NCBI GenBank assembly: GCA_964552955.1
Contig: CAZKIU010000010.1
Location: 27,156-91,155, forward strand
DNA: 64,000 nucleotides
Direction of reading: 5' to 3'
Origin: UBA1413 sp964552955
GTDB taxonomy: Bacteria; Bacteroidota; Bacteroidia; Bacteroidales; Prolixibacteraceae
The notes under the pieces are model-generated. The model searched no databases and had not been told where the DNA came from. It saw nothing but the letters and a program-made list of their open reading frames with translations. Both the position numbers and the translations under genes were made by a program. Positions within the stretch are counted from its first letter, which is position 1, and every line of letters begins with the position of its first letter. Positions 1-6,843 of the stretch are shown piece after piece.

Positions 1-546
1 CGCCGAAGTCAGCTCTGCCTCATATTTCTGCCACTCCTTTCCGGTGAGCGTGATTTCTTGAGTGTTCAGAATATCATTACCCTTGCTGACCAACTGAATG
101 CGAAGGGAAACAGCCTTCCCGCCACCTGCCCTCCCAAAGAGCGAAAAAAGGTATTTTTCTCCGGCTTTAACGCCAATGCCGCTAAAACCCCGGTTCTCCA
201 CTCCGGTCGCATTCAGCTCTGTGGTATAGGAGAGCCGCACATACCGGGGATTACGGTCGAAACAGGGATTCTCTTCGTGGATGGTAACTCCTCCGAAACT
301 CTCCCAGCCCATCAACGGGTTATCGAATTCAAACGACCGGTTTTTGATGAGTTCGGCGTAGAGTCCGCCATCGGCGCCGAAGTTGATGTCTTCGAAAAAG
401 AGACCCCACATTGTGGGCTGGATGGGCGCTCCCGGTTTGCGGGCCTCAACGGTGATGATGGTTTCCTGCGAAAAGCCCCGGAAGGCCGGAACCAGCATGA
501 GCAGGAGCACTCCTGCCCTCAGGATGCGCATTTTGCTATTCTTCAT
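1..546 (-). CDS. Alpha-L-arabinofuranosidase, GH51 family (N-terminal part; C-terminus beyond window)
   Basis: Secreted glycoside hydrolase expected to release terminal arabinofuranosyl residues from arabinan or arabinoxylan. The first 182 residues are visible and the reading frame runs off the window start, so the catalytic Glu residues are not seen. A signal peptide is present (hydrophobic LRAGVLLLMLVP, then FRGFSQE). The mature start carries the family signature PTMWGLFFEDINFGADGGLY followed by AELIKNRSFEF, which is typical of GH51 enzymes. The sheet-rich segment that follows (LFGRAGGGKAV, QLVSKGN) looks like the carbohydrate-binding insert found in many Bacteroidota GH51 proteins. The start at 546 follows an in-frame stop three codons upstream; Met-6 is an alternative. 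It heads the same minus-strand hemicellulose group as the CE7 esterase. Confidence 0.9.
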   Translation of the reverse strand, partial: MKNSKMRILRAGVLLLMLVPAFRGFSQETIITVEARKPGAPIQPTMWGLFFEDINFGADGGLYAELIKNRSFEFDNPLMGWESFGGVTIHEENPCFDRNPRYVRLSYTTELNATGVENRGFSGIGVKAGEKYLFSLFGRAGGGKAVSLRIQLVSKGNDILNTQEITLTGKEWQKYEAELTSA

Positions 547-704
547 TTCTCTTCAATTAAAGTCCGGAACTGACACAGCTGGTCATGAATGGTCATGACA
601 CGGATGATCCACCATAATGGTCCTGTTTTGGGGGACGCAGGCTGTGACCTTTGGCGGGGCCGACGCAGCTGTCATGCCGGCAAAAAGCTATGGGAAACTG
701 CCTG

Positions 705-1667
705 TCAGATCGCCTCGATGGTAGATGGTGGTTTGGAGGCGATGTTGTAAGTGACGCTGACGACGCCCGGCACGGAGGAGGTAATCTCATCGCCCAGTTG
801 CCGCAGGAGGTCAAAGGGGAGGGCAGTAGGGGTAGCCTGGCGGGCATCCTTGCTGTCCCAGCAGCGGATTTCGATCTGCTGGCCGAAATCCCGTTTGCCG
901 TCGCGCATGCCGGTGACCCGGTCGAGGTGCAGGATGGCCAGGTATTGGAAGGCCCCGCTGTGTTGCAGATGTTTCTCAACGATGACGGTGGCTTTACGGA
1001 CCGTGTCGACTCTTTCGGGAGTCACCTCACCGATGACGCGTGCCGCCAGTGCCGGTCCCGGGAAGGGAATCCGGGCAAAGAGTTCCGCGGGAAGTCCCAC
1101 GGCAGCCCCCACTTTCCTCACGCCTTCCTTGCGCAACTGGATCAGGGGCTCAAGGATTTTATATCCGAAGGTCTTCTGCGGATCGATGCCCAACTGTTCG
1201 AAGACATTGTGCTGCCGCTTGATGCCGGCCACCGTTTCGTCGATGTCGGTCAGGATGGTCCCCTGAAGCAGAAACCGGGCCTGGCTCTCCCTGACGATCC
1301 TCCCAAATACCTCCTTGTAAAAGGTCTGCGTGATGGCCTCCCTTTTCTCCTCAGGGTCGGTGACTCCCTTCAGGGCGGCGAAAAATTCGCGGCGGGCATC
1401 GACAACTTCGACGTCAACGCCCAGCTCCCCGAAGAGGGTCCTGACCCGGTCGGCTTCTCCCTCCCGCATCAGCCCGTTCTCGATGAAAACCGTCCGCAGT
1501 TGCTTTCCCAGGGCCAGATGGCCCAGCATGGTCACCACCGAACTGTCGACACCCCCGGAAAGGGCGTTGATGGCGATGCCCTCACCCACAGCAGCCCTGA
1601 TCTCTTCTGTTTTCTCACGGATGAATGCCGCCGTGTTGAGTTGTTCCAGAGTAATTTCCTTAATCAT
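705..1667 (-). CDS. Stand-alone GMP synthase ATP-pyrophosphatase domain protein
   Basis: Homologue of the C-terminal half of GMP synthase, which adenylates XMP and accepts ammonia to form GMP. The PP-loop SGGVDSS lies at residues 37-43, and the dimerisation region ends with a tail (SKPPSTIEAI) close to the usual GMP-synthase end (PPGTIEWE). At 320 residues it holds only the ATP-PPase and dimerisation domains. The usual bacterial enzyme has about 500-525 residues with a fused N-terminal glutamine amidotransferase, and no amidotransferase gene lies nearby. Two-subunit GMP synthases of this layout are normal in archaea. It could be the synthetase subunit of such a pair, or a paralogue with another substrate in addition to a regular GuaA elsewhere. 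The flanking genes are sugar-related and give no hint. Confidence 0.82.
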   Translation of the reverse strand: MIKEITLEQLNTAAFIREKTEEIRAAVGEGIAINALSGGVDSSVVTMLGHLALGKQLRTVFIENGLMREGEADRVRTLFGELGVDVEVVDARREFFAALKGVTDPEEKREAITQTFYKEVFGRIVRESQARFLLQGTILTDIDETVAGIKRQHNVFEQLGIDPQKTFGYKILEPLIQLRKEGVRKVGAAVGLPAELFARIPFPGPALAARVIGEVTPERVDTVRKATVIVEKHLQHSGAFQYLAILHLDRVTGMRDGKRDFGQQIEIRCWDSKDARQATPTALPFDLLRQLGDEITSSVPGVVSVTYNIASKPPSTIEAI

Positions 1668-1692
1668 GATCCTTTTTTATTTAAATATCGGG

Positions 1693-2982
1693 TTATTTTT
1701 TCTGAAGCTGTTGGATCAGCCAGTTGCTGAAGAGTTCCTGTTGTTCGGGAAAGGTCCAGTGGCCGGTTTCCTGGAAGAGATAAAGCTCTTTGGGAGCGGT
1801 AATGACGTTGTAGGCCGCATACATGGAGGTCGGAGGACAGGTGAGGTCGTTGTAACCCCAGGAGTAAATGCCGGGGGCGGTGATCCTGCGGGCGAAATTC
1901 ACCACATCAAAGTAGGCCAGTGTTTCTGATTCCCCGGGTTGGGGTTCGGTGGTTTTGAAGTAGTGGGGCCATCCGCCGGCGCGTTTCAGGAGGTATCCGG
2001 CATGGTCGCTGAGTGCCGGGTAGTAGGCGGCGGCACAGGTGATCCGTGGGTCGAGCCCGGCAGTGACCAGGGTCAGGGCGCCGCCCTGGCTTCCTCCGGT
2101 GACGGCTACCCGGGCCCCGTCAAATTCTGGGAGGGAGAAAATAAAGTCCACAGCCTTCACGCACCCCACATAAACCCTTTTATAGAAGTGGTTGTCCCGG
2201 TCATTCATCCTGATCTGAGGGTAATTTCTCAGGGCTCCTGCCGAAAGGCTGGTATACACCTCAGGGTCAAGGTTAACGGGAATGCCATGAATGCCTATCT
2301 CCAGGGTGATACATCCCCGGGCGGCCATCCGGGTATCCCCTGAATAGGGGCGGATGCCTGCTCCAGGCACCCTCAGAATAGCCGGGTATTTCCCCTCTTT
2401 TTTCGGGAGGGCCAGCATGCCGTAGATCCTGGACCCGGGCAGGTCATTCTGGAAGCTGATATGGTAGACGTTGACCTCGCCCGTGCATTTCTCGGGCAGC
2501 AGGGTCATTCTGGCATCGAGGGGGAGTTTGCGGGCATTGGCGATGGCCCCGCTCCAGAAAGTGTCAAAGTCCGCCGGATCCTGAACGGCCGGTGCGATGT
2601 GGTACGGGTCAAAACCAGCAGTGCCTGATGCTTCATACCGTTTCCCGTCGACCACTGCCCATACCCTGACCCTGTAAAAACCAGGTGTCTTCATGCTCCC
2701 CGAAAAATCGGTCTTTCCGGTTTTCAAAACCACCCCTTCATGCCGTACATCGGGGAATCCCTCGGGCCCCGTCTCATAATCAATGGTGACTCCTTCCATC
2801 AGATGACCGAACCGGGTCACTTCGACGCTGAACCGGGCTGTCTCTCCCACCTTATAGGTCCAGTCGGCCCGGTCGGGTGTGACAGTGACTTTGACCAGCG
2901 AGGTGGCCGGCTGGGCTATCAGCGAGATATACATCAGGGTGAACAGCGCACCCAACAGGATCCTGTGTGTTGATTTTTTCAT
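1693..2982 (-). CDS. Acetylxylan esterase / cephalosporin-C deacetylase family (CE7), secreted
   Basis: Alpha/beta hydrolase expected to remove acetyl groups from xylan or acetylated xylo-oligosaccharides in the periplasm or outside. The nucleophile elbow GGSQGG lies near residue 297, the acid is probably the Asp in SWGYNDLTCPP near residue 380, and the His is in QETGHW near residue 404. This is the CE7 order. An N-terminal sheet domain of about 120 residues (TPDRADWTYKVGE) precedes the hydrolase, as in secreted Bacteroidota members. I chose the ATG at 2982 because it begins a clean signal peptide (MKKSTHRILLGALF, cleaved near LIAQPA); an ATG 11 codons upstream is also in frame. Its neighbours (GH51, ThuA, oxidoreductase) suggest a hemicellulose role. 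Confidence 0.9.
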   Translation of the reverse strand: MKKSTHRILLGALFTLMYISLIAQPATSLVKVTVTPDRADWTYKVGETARFSVEVTRFGHLMEGVTIDYETGPEGFPDVRHEGVVLKTGKTDFSGSMKTPGFYRVRVWAVVDGKRYEASGTAGFDPYHIAPAVQDPADFDTFWSGAIANARKLPLDARMTLLPEKCTGEVNVYHISFQNDLPGSRIYGMLALPKKEGKYPAILRVPGAGIRPYSGDTRMAARGCITLEIGIHGIPVNLDPEVYTSLSAGALRNYPQIRMNDRDNHFYKRVYVGCVKAVDFIFSLPEFDGARVAVTGGSQGGALTLVTAGLDPRITCAAAYYPALSDHAGYLLKRAGGWPHYFKTTEPQPGESETLAYFDVVNFARRITAPGIYSWGYNDLTCPPTSMYAAYNVITAPKELYLFQETGHWTFPEQQELFSNWLIQQLQKK

Positions 2983-3330
2983 TTCAATAATAGTCAATAA
3001 TGATTTGTTATTCATCTGTTTAAAATATTAAGTTGAAGTGGTACATTCCGTGAAACAGATGTAATACCCATGTGGTTAATCATGCCGGTTGGTGCATAAA
3101 TATTGTATGGGTATTTCGTGCTATGATTTTTTATACATTATGTTTACCAAGCCACGGCCCAAGAAGAGGCTCATGCATGCAGCCAGGGACCTGGAGGTGG
3201 TATCGACGATTTAACCGGGAGGGAATCGTGAAACAACCCACCGACAGGCAGGAGGCTGCTGTCTCCATATGCGCTGGTTTTTTGGCGCATCCGGACTTCC
3301 TGTTTTCCCCCTGTGCTAGCGGTACCGGGG
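2983..3330. other. Intergenic stretch without a recognisable gene
   Basis: 348 bases between the CE7 start and the ThuA-like stop, both on the minus strand. No open frame here resembles a protein family on either strand. I see no T-rich terminator hairpin and no clear TAnnTTTG element. The only structure is the 15-bp duplication at its right edge. It should hold the promoter of the CE7 gene. Confidence 0.6.
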
Positions 3331-3345
3331 CTAGCGGTACCGGGG
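3316..3345. repeat. Perfect 15-bp tandem duplication spanning the stop codon of the ThuA-like gene
   Basis: The unit ctagcggtaccgggg occurs twice in direct succession (3316-3330 and 3331-3345). On the minus strand it encodes Pro-Arg-Tyr-Arg-stop. The protein ends in the copy reached first (3345 to 3331), and the second copy repeats the last codons and the stop as untranslated sequence. Confidence 0.9.
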
Positions 3346-4155
3346 CTCGACCCATTTTTCTGCTGGCTGGTATTTACTTTCGGCGGCCCAGCGGATCCCT
3401 CTTTTCTGAATCTCCAGCACTTCATAGCCTTTGAAATCCCCGATGACATGCCCCAGCGAGGAGTAGAAGACCCTTCCCTGTCCGTAGTACTTCTTCCACA
3501 CCACGGGCATGACGCACCCGTTGATCCAGGGGGCGTGGTCGCCATTGAAAGTGGTGGTGGCCAGTACCTTGACATTGGGGTCGAGGTGCATGTAATACTG
3601 TTCCGAGTGCATTTTAAAATCTTTGAGGCCTTTGGTCACCGGGTCTTCGTGGTTAGTGATCTGCACCGAATAATCGATGACCCCGCCGGGGTGGGCGACC
3701 CACTGGCCGCCAACCATGAACTGGTATTCGACATTATTCCGGAAGGAATCGCCTGTGCCCCCGTGCCACCCCGCCAGTCCGGCCCCGTTCTTCACCGCCT
3801 TCAGCAGTCCGGCCTCCTGTTCATTGGTGATGGTGCCCATGGTCCAGATCTGGACAATCAGGTCAAGCGAACCCATCAGTGTGGCATCCAGATAGCTGTC
3901 AAGGGTGTTGGAAACCACGACCTCGGCTCCTTCCGATCGCAACCAGGGAACGAACAGATCGACCGATGGTTTGGGATCATGGCCTTCCCATCCCCCGTAC
4001 ACATAAAGGACCTTCTTCCCTTTCAGGGAGGGTTCGGGGAGTGATTTCCGGGCGGGAGCAGCGGGCTGCCCCGATAGGGGTGAGGAGATGAGGAGCGTTC
4101 CTGTGCCGGCGGCCAGGGTCGTTGCGACAAACCTTCTTCTTGATAATTTATTCAT
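3331..4155 (-). CDS. ThuA-like domain protein with Tat-type signal
   Basis: 274-residue exported protein of the ThuA/trehalose-utilisation superfamily, a glutamine-amidotransferase-like fold often found beside Gfo/Idh/MocA oxidoreductases in sugar-use loci. Its biochemical role is not established. It starts with a twin-arginine signal (SRRRFVATTLAAG). Family features are KKVLYVYGGWEGHDP after the signal, GAGLAGWHGG near the middle, HSEQYYMH, and the terminal GRVFYSSLGHVIGDF. Signal and length are usual for secreted Bacteroidota and Planctomycetota members. It lies 73 bp downstream of the Gfo/Idh/MocA gene on the same strand, consistent with co-transcription. The stop codon lies inside a 15-bp duplication. 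Confidence 0.85.
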   Translation of the reverse strand: MNKLSRRRFVATTLAAGTGTLLISSPLSGQPAAPARKSLPEPSLKGKKVLYVYGGWEGHDPKPSVDLFVPWLRSEGAEVVVSNTLDSYLDATLMGSLDLIVQIWTMGTITNEQEAGLLKAVKNGAGLAGWHGGTGDSFRNNVEYQFMVGGQWVAHPGGVIDYSVQITNHEDPVTKGLKDFKMHSEQYYMHLDPNVKVLATTTFNGDHAPWINGCVMPVVWKKYYGQGRVFYSSLGHVIGDFKGYEVLEIQKRGIRWAAESKYQPAEKWVEPRYR

Positions 4156-4228
4156 GTTGTTTCTCTTATGTAACTTGCTCGTCCTGATACCTGCCTGGGC
4201 TTGATGGGCCCGATCATGGCGGACTGAT

Positions 4229-5527
4229 TTACAGCTGATAACCGTTTTCGTAAGGTCTGTGGAAGTATTTTTCAGCTTCCGGATCGTTGATGAAGTATTG
4301 GAGGTCGGGTGACCAGTGGATGGGTCTTTTCAGTTCAAGGGCGATGGTTCCCAGGATGCTGACGGTGGCGGTCCGTTGTCCCACTTCCACTGGGGCGATG
4401 GGATCGCGGCGTGACCGCACTGCGTTGATGAAGTCGATGATATGGATCGGGCTGTCCTCATATTTTCCGGCTTCGGCTACGGCCTCTTTGGAAGGGAGGA
4501 GTGCGTTGTCGGAGGCGGCTATGCTTCCGCGGGATACTTCTATCCAGCCATCGCTCCCCCAGAATTTGATGCCCAGGGTCTTTTTGTCGTCATAGGGCTC
4601 GTTGATCATCTCCAGGCCGTTGTCATAGACGAAGGTGAGATTTTGAGTGCCCTGATAGCCGGGAGGGATGATCTTTACGGGGCCGCTGTGGTCTTTGGCG
4701 AGGCCCCACTGGCCGATGTCGAAGTTGTGGGCGCCCCAGTCGCAGGTGAAGCCCCCGCCGGTCTCCTTGAAATAACGCCAGCGGGCCCAGTAGGTCTCAT
4801 TCTGCGGGGGATCCAGGGTGATGGGCGGGTTCAGGGCCGGGTTGTAATGAACCGCCTTCAGAGGCCCCAACCACTGCTTCCAGTCGAGGCCTGCCGGAAT
4901 CTTCTCTTCAGGAAGGTTGTAGGGATCGGGCCCCGGGCCCACATAAGCAAAGACCTTGCGCAGCTTCCCAATGGCTTCCCGGTGCACCATGTTCACCGCA
5001 TGCTGGTAGTTGTGGTCGGAACGCTGCTGGCTGCCAGTGGCAAAAATCACATGGTTCTTCCTGACGGCTTCCGCCACTTTGATCCCTTCCTTTATCGTGA
5101 AGGTAATGGGTTTCTCCTGATAGATGTCCTTGCCGGCATTACAGGCATCGATGGCGATCAGGGCATGCCAGTGGTCGGGAGTGGCAATCACCACCGCATC
5201 GATATCCTTGCGGTCGAGAATCTCCCGGTAATCCTTATAAACAGAGACTTCAGCCTTCAGGTTTTTCGCCTGCTGGAAAGCCTTCACCCTTTGCTCGAAC
5301 CGCTGCCGCTTGATGTCATACACATCGGCCCCGGCCACGATCTGCACCCCCGGAACTTTGTTGAAGCCCCCGATGAGGTTATTGGTTTGCTGTCCCAGGC
5401 CGATGAAACCCATTCTGATCGTGTCGTTCGGACTAAAGCCAAAGCTTTTAAGCCACGGAAAAGTGGCCAGGGCAGCCGTACCTGCCGCCGTAGTCTGAAT
5501 AAATCTGCGTCTTGAAAAGTGGTTCAT
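4229..5527 (-). CDS. Gfo/Idh/MocA family oxidoreductase, Tat-exported
   Basis: NAD(P)-dependent sugar or polyol dehydrogenase-like protein, probably acting in the periplasm with a tightly bound cofactor. It has a twin-arginine signal (FSRRRFIQTTAAGTAAL), a Rossmann nucleotide-binding start (IRMGFIGLGQQTNN), the family motif QEKPIT with the conserved Glu-Lys-Pro, and a C-terminal dehydrogenase domain including GGGFTCDWGAHNFDIGQWGL. At 432 residues it has the usual length of the exported branch, which often pairs with ThuA-like proteins, as here. The substrate cannot be read from the sequence. Start at 5527 gives a complete Tat signal. Confidence 0.9.
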   Translation of the reverse strand: MNHFSRRRFIQTTAAGTAALATFPWLKSFGFSPNDTIRMGFIGLGQQTNNLIGGFNKVPGVQIVAGADVYDIKRQRFEQRVKAFQQAKNLKAEVSVYKDYREILDRKDIDAVVIATPDHWHALIAIDACNAGKDIYQEKPITFTIKEGIKVAEAVRKNHVIFATGSQQRSDHNYQHAVNMVHREAIGKLRKVFAYVGPGPDPYNLPEEKIPAGLDWKQWLGPLKAVHYNPALNPPITLDPPQNETYWARWRYFKETGGGFTCDWGAHNFDIGQWGLAKDHSGPVKIIPPGYQGTQNLTFVYDNGLEMINEPYDDKKTLGIKFWGSDGWIEVSRGSIAASDNALLPSKEAVAEAGKYEDSPIHIIDFINAVRSRRDPIAPVEVGQRTATVSILGTIALELKRPIHWSPDLQYFINDPEAEKYFHRPYENGYQL

Positions 5528-5635
5528 GGTTTTTTGCCTTAAATCTACAATTTTATACGATGTGCTGTTCAGGTTTCTGGTTAAACCACCCTCTCCAGGG
5601 GTCTATACTTCCGGAATTCACAGGAGGGGATGGGA

Positions 5636-6040
5636 TCAGGGGAGGGTTCGAGGTATCCTCCGGTTTTTGCCGGGGGCCTTTTGCAGGTCATCGCCCAGAT
5701 CGTCGCGGGCGGCCGCCGCCAACTCCCTGAGGCGGCTTACCACTTCTGGATAAAACGCTTTGACGTCGTACCTCTCTCCCGGGTCGCGCCTCAGATCATA
5801 AAGGGCTTCCTCAAACGGGAAGTTCTCATTGGTCGCTCCGGGATAGCCCCCCGATCCGGGCCTAAATCCCTGGTAAGTACGCCCCGGATGGGCAAATACC
5901 AGTTTTCACTCCCCGAGGCGTATGGCTTCGAGGCTGTTTTCGGCTTCAGGGTTTTTCCAGCCATGTTTACTTGTTTTGGTTGGGTTGATTTTGCCTTTAA
6001 TCGGTCGTTCATAGCGTGGATGGCCTTCTGTCTGGTCAGG
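5636..6040 (-). pseudogene. Sulfatase C-terminal remnant with an internal TGA
   Basis: On the minus strand one frame from 6040 to the stop at 5636-5638 reads as the C-terminal quarter of a family S1 sulfatase. It contains GHPRYERPIKGKINP, KHGWKNPEAENSLEAIRLGE, then a TGA at 5906-5908, then KLVFAHPGRTYQGF, ALYDLRRDPGERYDV and ARDDLGDD. Sulfatases have Trp at the stopped position (…GDWKL…), so the TGA looks like a TGG-to-TGA change. The catalytic N-terminus with the CxPxR formylglycine motif is missing: upstream the frame runs directly into the end of the YhcH-family gene. This is what a deletion that removed the front three quarters of the gene, followed by decay, would leave. I am confident of the family from the joined pattern, less so of the exact left edge. 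Confidence 0.8.
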
Positions 6041-6608
6041 AGAGCCTGACCTTGACCACTATTTTCCGGACTGGCCCATTGGACCCGCTTCTGACGCACG
6101 GGCGGTGGGCATCACCGGGGAAAAAAACAAAAAACCGGCCCGGCCCGGCCCACCGATAATGATCGCGGGATGCCGTCACGAAAACAATGTCCTTTTCTTC
6201 ATCAAAAGGGCCGGTGGGCGTCGTTTCTGCCAGGGGAAGCACCCCGATAAGTTCCTCTCCGGCTACGACCACCTGGATGTCGGCATACCGGCGATGGGCT
6301 TCGTACAGGGCATCTTCCTCGTTTTTGGTCACATAGTCGCTTACACTGGCAAAGAGGTCGTTGCCCTCCAGTTCATACCGGCCGGGGGTGAGGGCAGAGA
6401 GGTCTCCTGAGGCCAGGAAGGAAAAGGCCTTTGCCCACCTGGTGGGGTGGAGGGTCATCCAACGGGCCAGTTCCACCCGGTCAATACTCTCGTCGGGGAC
6501 GGCGGTCCACCCCTGTTTCCATTCTTCCCGGGCAAACCAGGCGTCTGAATCCTGATCTTTTCCCTGATATGCGCTTCCGGATAATCCCTCCTTCTTGTCC
6601 ATGTTCAT
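6036..6608 (-). CDS. YhcH/YjgK/YiaL family protein (EbgC-like)
   Basis: 190-residue cytosolic cupin-type protein of the DUF386 family, found in sialic-acid, beta-galactoside and other sugar-use operons. It is thought to act as a sugar anomerase or isomerase helper, but the function of most members is unproven. Signature parts are GRYELEGNDLFASV, YEAHRRYADIQVVVAGEE with the conserved His, and FFPGDAHRPCV with the second His. The N-terminal 45 residues, rich in charged and Trp residues, extend beyond the usual 150-residue family length. The gene's last codons overlap the left end of the sulfatase remnant, so the present stop may postdate a deletion. Confidence 0.85.
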   Translation of the reverse strand: MNMDKKEGLSGSAYQGKDQDSDAWFAREEWKQGWTAVPDESIDRVELARWMTLHPTRWAKAFSFLASGDLSALTPGRYELEGNDLFASVSDYVTKNEEDALYEAHRRYADIQVVVAGEELIGVLPLAETTPTGPFDEEKDIVFVTASRDHYRWAGPGRFFVFFPGDAHRPCVRSGSNGPVRKIVVKVRLS

Positions 6609-6670
6609 CTGAAATTTGTTGGTTCTGTTTTTACGCGGGATGGAGGAGAGTCGCTACCGCCGCTGTCTCA

Positions 6671-6678
6671 CAAATTTA
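6671..6678 (-). promoter_or_regulatory. Candidate -7 element (TAAATTTG) for the YhcH-family gene
   Basis: Matches the Bacteroidota TAnnTTTG element on the minus strand, about 62 bases ahead of the start codon. No clear TTG -33 box is seen at the usual spacing. Confidence 0.35.
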
Positions 6679-6843
6679 CTCATTTTTTTGCTTATTCCCC
6701 GGAAAGAGGATGCTTGTCACCACTTCCCCTGTTCAGGCAGGGGGAGCCGGTTACACCGGCTTGGAACCTGCCTTGGCCGCCGCCTGCAAGCTCAAACTTA
6801 TATTCCCACCTGCAACCTGACATCTTTGCCGGCGCCTGGATGA

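Noticed and set aside
58..598. Plus-strand open frames of 171 and 71 codons
   Set aside because: They lie opposite the GH51 gene, whose signal peptide and family motifs on the minus strand are clear. The plus frames have no family pattern.
5791..6099. A 102-codon minus-strand frame crossing the YhcH gene end
   Set aside because: It overlaps the sulfatase remnant in another frame. The sulfatase frame shows a continuous family pattern, this one does not.
6745..6761. Hairpin agccgg-N5-ccggct upstream of the esterase 3' side
   Set aside because: It has no T run and lies between genes of the same strand, so terminator function is not supported.
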